Below, piece after piece: positions 1-12,520 of a stretch of 64,000 nucleotides of DNA. Made by a program: the position numbers and the translations under genes. This DNA comes from Phycomyces blakesleeanus NRRL 1555(-) (Eukaryota > Mucoromycota > Mucoromycetes > Mucorales > Phycomycetaceae). The notes beneath the pieces were generated by a model. The model searched no databases. It had not been told where the DNA came from and was given only the letters and a program-made list of their open reading frames with translations. The stretch's first letter is position 1. Each line of letters opens with the position of its first letter. Location of the stretch: positions 124,001 to 188,000 of the forward strand of contig NW_017265148.1 in assembly GCF_001638985.1 (NCBI RefSeq), written 5' to 3'.

Positions 1-2334
1 TTGATTTTCTAGTCGCATACTACAAAATCCGTTATATATGAGCTGTGGCAATCCTTTAATATAATAAAATACAGCATATGTAAACACAAATGTTATTGTT
101 TAATTATAACGTAAAGAATAAAGGTGTTTTAAAAAAGCAAAAACTATACAAGACAAAATATATACTTATCGACTTTTTTTTTATTCTAATATCCTATGTG
201 CGTTGTTCTCTTAAATAATTATACAAATAATATGAGAATTAAAGCTAATAGTTAAATAATATCTTTTGTCAGATGTAAAGATAGAGTATGGATCAAGACA
301 ATAGTAGAAAATGATACATATTGTAACTCATTCAAAAACGATAGTTCAATAGTAAGACATATAATGATGTCTTTTGAAGACCTGAAAGACTGTCAAAGTA
401 TGTCTCACATAATATCATTATAAAAAACATATTATGACTATAAAACTAGTATTAAAATGGAAATTGAGCCAAAGACTTCTTTCCATTTGTTTTTGTCTCA
501 TTTTTTATTTTTGTTGCTATATAGAGAACCAAATATTTTTCTTTATCTATCATATATCTTAAAACCCCTGTTTACAGCAGTGCATAAAAAACATCTTGCT
601 TTAATCGTTGAATTTATGTCACATACTATGTCATATGTAGTGACTGTAGACTTGAGGCTTATATTATTGTGTTTTATATTCCATGCAGATATCTGCTATA
701 AAACAAATAAAGTACACTTTCATTTATGAGCTATATAATTTACATATATTCACTTTTATATTTTTTAGTATCTTTCTATATATTTATAGCAAAAGCAAAG
801 AGCAAAAGAAGTATACAATTTCTGTAGAATAGCCCAATGACATGGGTATATATTAGAATTTACCTAAGCCATTTAGACTATAGAAAGATCCAGAAGGAAA
901 CGCATTGTATATTAATAATAGCAAAGAACTGTACTCTTATAATATAGTCTGTGAATAAGTGTATGTCGGAATTAATGCTAGTTATACTAATTATTGGCTA
1001 TATAAGATTTATATATTATATTATTACTACTCGCACATTTATCTTCTTGGTCTTTATAATAATCTTCAAATAGGATCTACATCTATTGTAAGACATATTA
1101 TAAATATTCAATATATAAACAATTTCTATTCTTTATCCAAAATAAAAATCATCTTTTTGGATTCTCGCAATTGAAATACTATAGTAGTAAAGACAGATAT
1201 AGTTTGGATTTGCTTTCAATAGTCTTGAATCAATTGTATGAGTGAGACTTCTAGTTTGCTTTAAAATAGTCTTAGATATATACTTATTGTCTGTTAGATA
1301 TTATAATATAAAATGCCGATAGGTAAAATATTATAAGCAAGGTTATTATTTCAAGTAGAAAAGGTATGACTCATAAATATTATGAATTTTTACTGAATCT
1401 TTATTTTATTTTTTTTAATATGACTGTATCTCAAACCAACTGTAAGTATTTTTTGTTAAAACATTTTAGCTGTAGAATTGAAAGAGATATTTATATAGTC
1501 TATATATCAAATACTCTTTAATTCAAAAGAGCTCTTTTTATTATATATGGAGTATTATTAAAGCATTCAAATGTAAAAATCTGGAAAGACAAAAGACCAG
1601 TATGGGTTTAGAAGTCTCTGCAAAAGCAAACAACAAGAGCAGAAGAAATTGTAGTATCGCACAATGACCATGTAAAACACATGCAAATATGGATTTATGT
1701 ATATTTATCAATATGTATATCCTATTTATATCTTTTACAGCTAGATTTATCTGTATAATACATTACTCTATAGTAGCTCATTTACTCCTCTTTGTCAATC
1801 ACTTGAAACAAATGTATTATATCTTTAGTTGTAATATGTTTCTGTTTTTTTTTTGGCAAAATAAAAGTGCTTCTTGAAAAAGAGGAAATCAATAAAAATT
1901 ATTATTATTAATATATATTTTCATACATAATTTTTACTATTATAAAATATAATATATTAAAGAGGTATTACGAAAGAGTATTTTATATATAGTGATTACT
2001 GACTATCTCTCATGTAAAATATTCATGTAGTCTTGAAACTATTTAAACCTTTTTATGTCATGTAATTGACTGTATGAATTACTTTAAAAATCCTCTCTAT
2101 GATCATACACCCTAGTAAATAAAAACAGAATTATATAATATAATATATATTAGTTATGTAGTATCTCATAACTACTGTATTAATGCTGGTAGTCTTTTAG
2201 ACTCTTACTTGATTCAATTCAATTATTCTAATCATCTAAATTAGCTTTCATTTTGCTTTTATTCAATTGCTCTTTTTACAAAATCTGCCACACATTATAG
2301 ATTAAATAGAATATAATGTACATAGAGAATTACA
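1..2334 (+). repeat. Left arm of a 2.33-kb long inverted repeat
   Basis: This stretch is almost identical, as reverse complement, to 37454-39786; paired coordinates sum to about 39786 throughout, so only tiny indels separate the arms. Similarity stops abruptly after position 2334. It may continue to the left of the window. It holds only short uninterrupted frames that mirror those in the other arm. A mirrored potential first exon (ATG at 1420, donor GTAAGT at 1442) belongs to the small-gene family described at 36-43 kb, but its TATA region is degraded. Very AT-rich, no recognisable transposase. Confidence 0.93.
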
Positions 2335-2389
2335 CACAAAACAAACTTACACCTTAATATTGTTTCTATATAGCCAATATATTCTTATT

Positions 2390-2710
2390 AAGAGTAAAGA
2401 GCTATAAACAATATATGTCTATTTTATAATAATATAAGTATGGTATAGACTTCACAAACCAATTTTGCTTTCCGTCTTGCTAATGAATCTAGCAAGAACA
2501 ATCTTCAAAGCTGTTAAAAATTAGGGACATTTACATTATGCACTTATATATTATAAGATAACTAATGTGCAACAGGGATTTGGATTGAAAGGAATTTGAA
2601 TTGAAATAGATATAAACAATATTATTTTGGTTCTCTTAAATAAATAATACTCTCATAGTATTTTCTTTTTTCATTATCTCAATAATGATCCATAAATAGT
2701 TCCAACCACC
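2390..2710 (+). mobile_element. Degenerate pogo-like MITE relic
   Basis: The stretch resembles the interior of the element at 56312-56808: shared blocks include 'cttgctaatgaa', 'gcaacagggattt', 'gatataaacaatatta' and 'aataaataaNactctca'. The terminal inverted repeats are not recognisable here, so this is an old copy. Non-coding. Confidence 0.55.
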
Positions 2711-3468
2711 TCTATCATCAATATTGAGTGTATTACTATATATTGATTAGGACTTTACTGAAAGATTCTTCTTAAGAAACTTGAAATATAATTTTATAAT
2801 CACCAGAATATATAGTAGCACCAATAAAATGGAGAGTATTTACTGTAAGAAGTTTCAAGCAAGCTCATGTGTGTGTGTGTGTGTGGGGGGTGGGGGGGGG
2901 GGTCTATTAATTGCATCAAGTAACTAAATCTGAAATGCGGTGTGTATATGGATCAATAAGAAATCACTAGCTTGTGAGATGAGTGTGAATATTGAGGTTA
3001 AGTAATATGTTGATGGAATACAAAGGCAAGATTTAGAAGCAGAAAGAAAAGTTGTTTGGTTCATTCATTCTATTATATCTTTGAATTTTTTTTCTTCATA
3101 AAATTTGTTTTGAGCTATTTGACACGTAGGATACTTGTAAGAAGCAATATAGCTTATTAGAATACTATTTTGACAATAGGCGTTCAGGTTGTGTAGACTC
3201 TACGCCCGGCTTACTAGCTAGTGCAGGTCTATTATCCCTTAATAGAGGTGTTGTAACAAGGGACAGAAAACTACTTCAAGAAGATATGTTCTCGGGACAA
3301 TATATATTCACTCCAATATTTAGAATGAGTCAAGTAATATTTAATTGAATAGGCTTATAAGAGTCGGTTGTCAAAATAATAAAATGGGAAAAGCGTTTTT
3401 AACCAGATAAAAAGATATAATTTATTCATCACTAAACTTCCTCTAATATGGTCTCCTCTGTATCTTCC
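2711..3468. other. Intergenic, with GT/G microsatellite
   Basis: No supported gene. A (GT)n tract followed by a G-run lies at about 2868-2902. The rest is AT-rich DNA leading up to the retrotransposon target-site duplication. Confidence 0.6.
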
Positions 3469-3481
3469 TCTAGCTCCTCTC
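3469..3481. repeat. Target-site duplication, 3' side of retrotransposon
   Basis: The 13-mer tctagctcctctc here is repeated exactly at 8800-8812. It directly follows (reading the minus strand) the A-rich end ACAAACAAAAAA of the element, as expected for target-primed reverse transcription. Confidence 0.8.
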
Positions 3482-3622
3482 TTTTTTGTTTGTAGAGGGG
3501 AACGAGCCCCTGGATTTTATTGAGTGTTAGTGAAAGGAACCCAATTTTTTTTTAGTTTTAGTTTTTAGTTATTAGTTTTTTTTTGTAAATGTGGAAGTAG
3601 AGAAAAGAAAACTAAAAGTAAT

Positions 3623-6600
3623 CTATGAGAGATCTAGTTCCTGAGCAAAAGAGGTAGAAAGTTTTTCTACAGATGATTGTATATGTTGTGTGTTAAAAGG
3701 TGCAGAGTCAAAAATCACCCGCCAATGAGGTCTCCACAGAGATAAGATGATGCAGCTAATGGCCTGGCTCGGGTCAAGATAGTGTTCAAAATTGGCTGAA
3801 TTAGGAAGATCCAAGTGAAACAGCGCGCGATGAACATCAAATGGTTCAGATTGATATCCAAAGTAAGTCTGCCAGGCATTGGACCAAACTGGCCGCTTAA
3901 GAGGACACAGATACAGAAAGTGCTCTATGCTATCAATGCCATTGCTGCATAGGACGCACATCGGAGACGGGAAGGTTGTGGGAGCGATGCGATGGAGGTG
4001 TGAGCTACAGGACAAGGATTGATGTAGTGCGCGGTACCAAATGTTTCGTACAGAGTGGTGTATGGGAAAATCCCAAATTTTTTTCCATTGAATCGGTGTA
4101 AGAGTTGAGCCATGGTTAGACAAGGGCGGATTGATTTGGCAAACTTTGCGAAAGTGAGTGGTGTGGAAGACTTTGAGATGCCGGCACCCAGTGCGCAATG
4201 CTGTAACAAATGGAGATGCGATTACGAGCTCTGGGCGGAGAGTGGGAATAAATTCAGGATGTTTGAGGGGTGGCAGTGTTGTACGCCAGAAGAATGGCAA
4301 GAGGTTGACCCGTGCGTTCTGAAGGTTACGGAAGAGTTTGGCGACAATGTATCTGGAACCAAGGCGTTCTGAAGAGACTCGTGAATGGAGAGCTTGAAGG
4401 GACTCATCGTAAATGAAAGCGTCAGAAACGCGCAAGTTTCGCCAACCCTTGGTAAGGCGGATAGATTGATCAGATAATTGTATGACATCGAGTATGGGCA
4501 AGTCCAGACATGTAGCTGGAGTGGGAGTTATGATGGAATAATCCCGTGGAATGGCATCAATCGTAGTTAGGAGAGTATTAAACGCACTCTTTACATTTTT
4601 CAATCGAGCAGGGCGTAAATTTGTAAACATCATAGGCAGACAGATGTCTCCACTTGAGGTACATTGTTGCAAAGTAGCTTTTATCCATGGTACTACAAAA
4701 GATTGGGTAGACTGCTGGTCTAAAATGGGCTGTAGCCATCGCATCTGGAGAGCTCTTTGTTGCAGTTGTGGCTTAAGAATACCTAGACCGCCCGTCAAAC
4801 GCGGGCAACACATTTTGGAAAAGCTAATCATAGGAAACATGCCGCGATGCAGGAATTGTCCTATGCATGAGCGCAACTTGTCAAAGAATGAAGCAAGAAC
4901 AGGAGTTACACGAAGGACATGCCAAATCTTGGACAGAATTAGAGAGTTTAACACCGTAGCTCGACCCCTGACAGAGAGTGAGCGTTGAGAGTGAATGTGA
5001 CAGAGTTGTTCTATCTTTTGGATAAGATGGTGACAGAATAGGTCTCGTTGGGCAATAGACGATGTCAGAGGGAAGCCAAGATATATCAGTGCGGTAGACG
5101 ATGTGCGATCGTGCCAGGATGTAATGGACCGGCCCTCAAGATAGGCTTTCCAATGGGGTAAAGGAGATCCTGACAACGAAAAGGCTTGCGTTTTGTGTAG
5201 ATATATCCTTGCATTTGAGGCGCGAGAGTATGTATTCAGATGCTGATGAAGGGCGTCTAGTTCAGGAAACGAGTTCAAGAAAATAAGAGCATCGTCGGCG
5301 TATGCTAGGCATTTGATCGGAGGGGGCGAATTTACGGATACATTATGTGTGGGAGCTAAAAAACCTGTGATGTTGGAGTCCCCAATTACTCGTCGAAGGA
5401 ATGGTTCGAATGCGAGATTGAATAGGACGGGTGAGAGCGGATCTCCCTGGCGCAAACCTCGACGTTGGGCTAGTGGAGTAGATAGGAAGCCATTGACATT
5501 GACCGATATGTTGGTTGAGAAGAATAGCTGTGTAATACAGTGAACAATAGAGGCTGGGAACCGAAAGTGAAGAAGGATACGCCGAAGGTATTCCGGGTGG
5601 ACTCTGTCATATGCTTTCTCTTGGTCAAGCAGGATACCTATAGCATCTGACTGAGTGTGTCCAGCCTCCTCCATGATTATGCGCGCCATGAGACCATTGT
5701 CTGCAATAAATCTTCCTTTCACAAGGCCAGTTTGGAAGCGGTTGATGAGGTTATGTGAAGCGTCTGTCACCCGGCTATTGAGCAAACGAGTGAAGACCTT
5801 GGCATCCGTGTTGATCAAAGCAATAGGCCGCCAGTTCTTCAAGCTAGAGATATCGCCTTTCTTGGGCAACAAAGACAGGCAAGTGGAGCTCCATGAGTCA
5901 GGAAAAATTCCGTGGTTGAGCGCATCCTGATAAATGTTAGTTATGAGACTGGAATAACCTTCTTCGAGAAATACAAGAGACAGAATTTCATACGGTAGTC
6001 CGTCAGGCCCAGGGCTGCTATGGCGTGGTGATCGTTTAGATGCCCCACGGATATCCTCTATAGAAAATGAAGTGGCCATTGACTCCTGGGTGGGTTCTGA
6101 TAGGACTAGTCCTGGTGGAATATATGACAGGAGTTCATCAATAGCTCCGTGGTCTATGGGTTCATCAGTGTAGAGTTGTGTATAAAAGGCGTTTGTAGCG
6201 GCAGTCATGGAATCAGGAGTCACACATATGTTATCTGTGCTGGGGTGCCGTAGAAAAGGGATATCTTTGCGGATACTATGAGCTGTGATTGTTCGCTTGA
6301 GATATCCAGCAGAGCGTTCTCCCTTCTCACGCCAATGTTTGCTTGCTCGAAGTGCCAAAATCTCAACATTCTCGTGTTGTATGGCTTGGAGTTGGCGCTC
6401 AACGACAGAGAGCTAATCATCACGTATATGGTCTATCTTATATTTGCGCATGAGACGGTTACGTTTGCTTTGGAGAGCCTTTTCTTGCTGAACCCGCCAT
6501 GTAGTAGATCGACGTGAATGTTGCTTGGCAAGGCGGCGAATAATAGCTTTAACCTTCTCCCATTGGTCTTGAGATGAAGGGATATTATGTAGGCTAGGTA

Positions 6601-7408
6601 ATAGGTCCTGTAGTGTCGCTGACAGGGACTGACAAAAATGGGCTGACAGAGCTAAGCGGGGATTTGCACGCCAAATTCCTTTTCCAGTGCGGGATCCTCC
6701 CAAAGACAAGGTAGTTGACACTAAAAAGTGGTCGGACCAAGAAGGGTTTATATAGTCTACAGAAGATTCGTGCTTAAGATTGGCCAATTCTGGGCTTGCA
6801 AAGATGTAATCAATGCTGCTCATCTGAATTCCGCTAGAAAATGTAGGTAGAGGTTGTTCGCCCTCTTCAGTAATGCAATCGATGAGATGGTCTTGAATAT
6901 ATTGAAGCCAAGACTGAGGAGCGCGGCGTGAGTGTGCAGAACGTAAGCTGTAGGTGTAATTAAAGTCACCGAGTATTATGAGACGGGAGTGTGAGATAGT
7001 ACTTGAGAAGAGTGGAGTTTCTAGGAGGGAAGTATAAAATTTTCTGCTGTCAGAAAGTACAGCTGGTGCGTATATTGTGACAATTTGGATAGGGTCGAAG
7101 TGGTTGTTGATGTGGCTGACTGTGGCGAAAATGCATCTGCCACATCGGCTTGTATATGAGTCGGTAAGAGATAAGTATGGTGTAAGTGAGATCAGCCCGC
7201 AATGCTGGGTCCATTGGCTGTCGTGCGCTTGAAATTGGGTATGGAAGGTGGTTTGTAATTCAAAATCTTTGGCGTGAGATTCTTGGATTGCGAGTAAGTG
7301 GATGTTCTGTGAGCGTAGGTGTCGAATAAAGTTGTTGCGTTGTTGTGGGTTAGAGGACTTGGTGAGCCCCCGACAGTTTATTGTTGCGATTTTTATTGTA
7401 TTATTCAT
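3623..7408 (-). pseudogene. LINE ORF2: endonuclease-reverse transcriptase, one in-frame TAG
   Basis: The frame is 1262 codons with a single TAG at 6413-6415 (codon 332), at the junction of endonuclease and RT. Residues 1-230 form an exonuclease-endonuclease-phosphatase domain with the expected catalytic motifs visible: QESH, GDFN, SSIDYIF and SDHF. The RT domain follows, with KNWRPIAL-like, QEKAYDRV, LRQGDPLSP and the catalytic AYADD box near residue 703. Near residue 1150 CVLC...IEHFLYLCP matches the zinc-binding zf-RVT region found at the C-terminus of many ORF2 proteins. The start overlaps the ORF1 stop by 8 nt (ATGAATAA). Its family role is to nick target DNA and reverse transcribe its own RNA. 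The stop probably inactivates it unless read through; the next base is C. Confidence 0.92.
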
Positions 7409-8798
7409 ATTTTTGTGTGCTTGTTGTTCCGTTGCGTTTTGTACCTGGTGGAAGGATGTTGCGTTGGGCTTCCTCCCTCAATTGTTCTTTTTTTCGTTGT
7501 TGCTTTGTCTTTTCGCCAGCTTTTTCATTATTATTGTCACCCATTGTCACATCTTTATCCGCCACGTCGGCCTCTACGCTAGCTGGTAAAGTTCTACAAT
7601 TTCCAGGAGCTATTGCTTGAAGAGCGGCAGCCTCACATTTATCTGCAATCATTCTAGCCTCGAGGACTCTTGCAGCTGCTTCTTCAGCAGCAACCTTCTC
7701 TGCTTCCAAGACTCTCTGGGTATCTAGGTCTTTCTGTTTCTGAGCAGCAGCCTGTTTCTGGGCTATCATCTGCTTCTGTGCCTCTGCCTTTTCCACGGCA
7801 GACCGTGTCGTCTCTTGAATGCGCTGTGGGCTGAGAATTTGGCGGAGAGCAACCTGATTGCTGGGTCCATCATCTAGATGGGACTTGCGATGACTGTTGG
7901 AAGGTGGGTCCCTAGGGCAGTGTATCTGAATATGTCCAACAACGCCACAGTTATGGCACGTACGTTTCTCTTTACGCTTTTCAGTACATTTGTCTACGGA
8001 ATGACCCATCTGCTTACAGAACACACAATGGTCTCCCATTTTTGCCCAGGTTCCATAAATCTGGATGTCAGCGAAGTACTTGATCTGGTAGGCTAACTGG
8101 GCCCAAACCTTGTCCGAAACAATAGGACGCTCTAAATAGACATACCCGTTGCCTTTGAACCATTGGTGTTGGCCTTCTTCGTAAATGACTGTTTCTTGGA
8201 CATTGCCGTATGGGCTAAGTCATAGTCGCAATTGGGTGGCAATATCTTCATAATCTTCGGCCGGAAGTCCCGTCAGATTCACTCTGAACAATTTGAGATC
8301 CGCCGAAATAGCAGGGGTTGCCAAGAATTCATTATTGTCAACCACAATTGGGTTGCTGCATGCGTATTTACAGTAGTCTGCGTTTGAGAGGCACAGTTCA
8401 ATAGCTGTATGTGTTTTTTCCGTTTTGGTCTTGAGTTGAAGCCCAATTCCTCGAGGATATGTTTGCCTCAAAGGGCCAAGAAATGCATCCAAATCTTTAA
8501 ATTCGGAAGGGATGTGATAAAAAACCGAATTAGAGGAGGTACCTCGACGATACACTCGAGGAGTCGCGTTGGGGTCTTCATCTCCTACAAGAATTGGTGT
8601 ACGAATAGTCTTTTGTCGGTTTCCAATGGATAGTGCTGCGTGAACGTAGCTAAGTTGTCCAGTAGGTGAGGGTGAGTCTGCCGAATGGGTTGTGGGTGAG
8701 ACCGAATGGGTTGTGGGTGAGACCGAATTAGTAGAAATGGAGTTCCTGTGTGAATCTGTCAAAATTGACAGATTCGGTGGTTTAGGTGAAAGAGCCAT
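7401..8798 (-). pseudogene. LINE ORF1: gag-like zinc-knuckle protein, one in-frame TGA
   Basis: The frame is 466 codons and open except for TGA at 8220-8222 (codon 193). Around residues 255-290 two CCHC knuckles are visible (CVFCKQMGHSVDKC and CHNCGVVGHIQIHC), typical of nucleic-acid-binding ORF1/gag proteins. They are followed by a long A/Q/E/K-rich, probably coiled-coil stretch and a basic tail. The N-terminus has a short direct repeat, SPTTHS. The product would coat element RNA. The frame ends TAA at 7401-7403, inside the ORF2 start region. The start ATG at 8798 abuts the target-site duplication, so the real N-terminus may be longer in full-length copies. Confidence 0.87.
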
Positions 8799-8799
8799 G

Positions 8800-8812
8800 T
8801 CTAGCTCCTCTC
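8800..8812. repeat. Target-site duplication, 5' side of retrotransposon
   Basis: Second copy of the 13-mer also found at 3469-3481; it lies immediately upstream of the ORF1 ATG on the minus strand. Confidence 0.8.
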
Positions 8813-10949
8813 ATCTACACTTCGTTCTCCTTTCTTCTCCAATTTCTTACTCCGAGGAGAGGCGGCTGCCAGCTACCACGCACATCGTCTCATATTTAGA
8901 CGTTTTGATTCAACATATAGATTGTTTGCCAAAAAGCATTATTTGCTAAATCTGTCTAATTGGTTTTTAGTGAATTTCCCGTCAGATCAATATCCAATCA
9001 GGTGTTATATTCGGAGTGAGGTTGACAAAAAGCAGCATGTCAAAGTTTGAATTATTTTGACTACCTTTAACATACTATACATTTTGTTTTGTTTGGAAGC
9101 GAGTTTTATAATCACGAATTAACTAGTAAGATGCAAAATAAAACGGTTGTTAGTAATAATAAGTCAATCCGTCTATTGATGGTCAAAACAACGTTTTATT
9201 TATATTAGTTACTTTATATATATCCAAGTTAAATTTACAATTCTAAAGACTTGCTTTGTACCAAGTGGTATTACCGTAACCATAAGTAATCTGGTAATAT
9301 TATCAATGGTAGTAGATATGATTAAAAGTTTACATATATTAGAGTAGTTTCAGTGATGAGATTTGTTTTAATAAATAATAGAATGTAACACACACCTGTA
9401 GACTTTTTCTCTTTAATACCTTACTATTTGTTTAGTAATATCAATTTTTGGGATATGTTTGAATAAGATTCATACTTCTTCTTGTTGAGTTTTATTCTGG
9501 GGTGAAGTAGGGAGTTTGTTTCATTAAGTTTCTCTTGTGTTGCTAATATCACTAATATTATATTTTAAATAAGTGGCGACTTAGTCCATTCCCTTTATAA
9601 TTTTGTCAAAAGTATGTTGGCTTTCCATACTGTCTACTTGTTTATGACACTTATCTTGAAATTTGAGTACATAAATATTTCCGTTTTTTTTTTTTAAAAA
9701 ATCTTATTCAGTTTTTAGATGAAAGTCTCCTTGACTTTATAAATGAAGCTTTTTTGGCCCACATATAAAAATAAAGACATATTACTTGGAGCAATATCGG
9801 ATTCGTAGGCTTTGAAAGTGTAATACTGAAGAGATTTTGAATTGGATATGTTGAGTGATAGATATGGACAGCTAAAAACAGACCGGTTGTATTGATCAGA
9901 ATAATAGTGTGTAAATAAAAATAATAGAGCTCCTGTCTTATTTTGTTTGTTATGGAATCATGTATGACCTTTAATAGCTCTATTTATTATTATTCACTAT
10001 CGATATGTTTCTGTCTTGAAATGAAGATTTTTAATAACAATAGAAACATAGGATGTGATTTTAGAGTCTCCTTAAACTTTACACCTGAATATAGCAAGAG
10101 TATTTCATGTATTGTATTGTTGCCGCTAAGCACTTTGAGGAATCTAATAAGTGATAATTGTATGTTTATGTTTGTGTATTTATTACTTTTGCATAATTAA
10201 AATTTCTTAATATTCCCTCTTTTACATATATCTACCCGATTCAATTAGCATGTCTTAATTTGAGCACTGCCTACACACGTATATATATATATATGGAAGT
10301 TTACTATTCTGTATGGCTTGAATAAATAAACGATAATATGAGCTGTTATATACCAAGATATTACTGTTTGTATCACAGCGCCACAGGATCATACTGTTAA
10401 ATTGATTTAAAGCAAAGAACTATTTGATTTCGGGTACAAACACACGTGCATATCATATATAAGGAACATATCGTTAGCCGATCCCATAATTAATACATAG
10501 TGCTATGTCATATAAGAAAAGTGTCTTTCAACTAAACACGGCATCTACATTGTACCAAAATACCGTTCATAAATATTCTAGACTTATATTAGACGCCTTG
10601 CAACCTATGTACATTTAGTGTACAGAATTGACACCATTTCATTACATAAATTACAGGCTGGTTTGTTAATATATGACTTGTTATTGTTTTTGGCAATATC
10701 TAAGAGTAGTTAAATACTAACTATCCAGTAAACTTATACTTTGTTGTTCTCGTGTCTCCCTTTATATTAATATCAGTATAATTACCAGCAATTATATTAG
10801 TATTAGTTAGTTTCAATAAATCAAAGTTTTGACACGGCAAGTGTAGTTTCCGAAGAAAAGGGCCGAAAAGTTACCGTCCTTGGTCTGTGGTAAATAAAAT
10901 AAAGGAAAGTATAATAAAAATATAAATAACAACTAGGTCCGTCTGCGGA
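8813..10949. other. AT-rich intergenic DNA
   Basis: No supported gene, RNA or element was seen. The short frame at 9943-10200 is low-complexity and resembles nothing recognisable. A (TA)n run lies at about 10281-10294. Confidence 0.6.
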
Positions 10950-10955
10950 GTTTCC

Positions 10956-12520
10956 ATGGTAATGCACAGAAATATGATAAGGATGGAGATGAATCAGGTC
11001 AATACGATTAAATGTTCTCATGTTTTCTACTCTAATTTATACACAGCCGATTGCATTGATGACAATGCTGTAGAACTGCTTTTACCAAACGTTTTAGAGT
11101 CTAGTTGCTTAACAAGAGATTTGAGCGAACCTATTGTGGCGGAGTGGGGTGCGGATAACATATTGCATACACTCAACCATTCTCACACTCTCAGTAGCCC
11201 AAATGTTGGTGGTATATCGTACGACAACCTTTGCTGGATATTTCAGCATAATTGTTTTGTTGTCTTCTTCTTCAGGGTCTGATAGTAATGGTTTTTCATT
11301 TGGTTCTTTGATCACAAAGATTTTCCTGGTAATAAAAATAGTCTGTAGTTGCTATGTTACCTGAGGAAAGAAAAAAAAATGGGGGTGGGAAAATAGGTAA
11401 AGCCTCTCTTTGTTGTCGAACTAGAAACCTATATTCATAATCCAAAACATTGGCAAAATATTCCGCTACCTTTTAACCCCTCTTTTTAAGATATCAATAC
11501 AACTCTTATTTAAGCATTACCAAACAGGATTCCTAGAAAATATATTCATAGTTAATAATGGGAATGTCGATTGTATTAATCATAGATACTACCCAAAAAC
11601 ATAACCTGACAGGCATTGATATAGCGTTTGATCAAAAAAGAGCTTACTACAGAGTTTATCCCACAAACTTGCATCAATATCTTACTAGACTTGGTTTTCC
11701 ATCAACTTTAATTTTAGCCATAGCAATTTTGTTCTTCAACTCAATATTTGGATTAACATCAGCAGGTACCTTTTGGTTACAGTGAAAAAAAAAAGAAGTC
11801 CGTGACAAGATAATCCACTATTTTTCTCTTTCTCTCAAACCTCTCCTTCACAAAATCCTTGTTACCGAACTTCTTGTATTGTTCTCTATATCGAAAAGTT
11901 CCTTTCTATTGCTCTAACCTGTTGGCGAGTCACTTCCTATTAAATAATTACCTTATACGGATGATGATATATTATTCATAAGCACATCCCGGAGAGCAGC
12001 GTAATGATGTGCTAGCTTCAAGTCTATTGCCATTCTTCAAACGCTCAAATGAATAGATATAAAGCACCTGTCACATAATGGCTTAGTAATGACCAACAGG
12101 CATAGAATGCTCATCTCCAAAATCGCAAGCGATATCCATTTGTCCGTTTTGACCCGTTACTCATCCAAGAAGAAAAATCGAGCTTGGAGTACCAAGCCAA
12201 CATGTACAGCACTCCTTGCCACAAACTTTGATATATTACCTCACCTGCTAGAACAGATCATTCTCTTCTTATATTTAGGTGAGATTCTTCCTTATTTGCT
12301 TCGAAAGTATTGTGATATGAGTGGACCGACTTCTCTTCTAGTATTTCCTGGACTACTATCACCTTACATCAACAAATCCAGTGTATTTCCTTTAATTTTT
12401 ACATACTACGAAAGATTTTTTTTAAAAATCAATTGCTACTTTTTATTGACTGGCTGGTCCACCTTTAATACTATTCTTTTACAGGACTTGGCTGTTACAG
12501 CTATACCCAATCCATATTAG
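10956..12520 (+). pseudogene. Decayed LINE ORF2 relic (reverse transcriptase)
   Basis: Three plus-strand frames keep RT-like blocks in the order found in the intact ORF2 at 3623-7408. At 11020-11260 FYSNLYT...ISYDNLCWIF corresponds to FYTQLYT...LPYEILSLVF. At 11558-11785 IDIAFDQKRAYYRVYPT matches the QEKAYDRV block. At about 11951-11986 YTDDDILFIS matches the catalytic AYADD box. A C-terminal block at 12089-12520 keeps FLYLGEILPYLL. Multiple frameshifts and stops show it is dead and much older than the minus-strand element. Confidence 0.72.

Larger units (their letters stand above)
3482..8799 (-). mobile_element. Non-LTR retrotransposon (LINE), about 5.3 kb
   Basis: Two long overlapping reading frames on the minus strand encode a gag-like ORF1 with zinc knuckles and an ORF2 with endonuclease, reverse transcriptase and zf-RVT-like domains. 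The A-rich 3' end plus the 13-bp flanking duplication define the borders. The 3' UTR is about 141 bp. The 5' border falls one base before the ORF1 ATG, so the copy is probably 5'-truncated and its true ORF1 start or 5' UTR may be missing. The element is much less AT-rich than its surroundings. Only two in-frame stops break otherwise open frames, which points to a fairly recent insertion. The clade was not determined; the RT block style (QEKAYDRV, AYADD) is L1/Tx1-like. Confidence 0.9.

Noticed and set aside
457..1174. Frames of 90 and 71 codons in the 2.33-kb repeat arm
   Set aside because: They recur at 39057-39329 and 38612-38827 only because the arm is duplicated; the second lacks an ATG, and neither resembles a protein.
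4551..4988. 145-codon plus-strand frame
   Set aside because: Antisense shadow of the LINE reverse transcriptase frame; no independent motifs.
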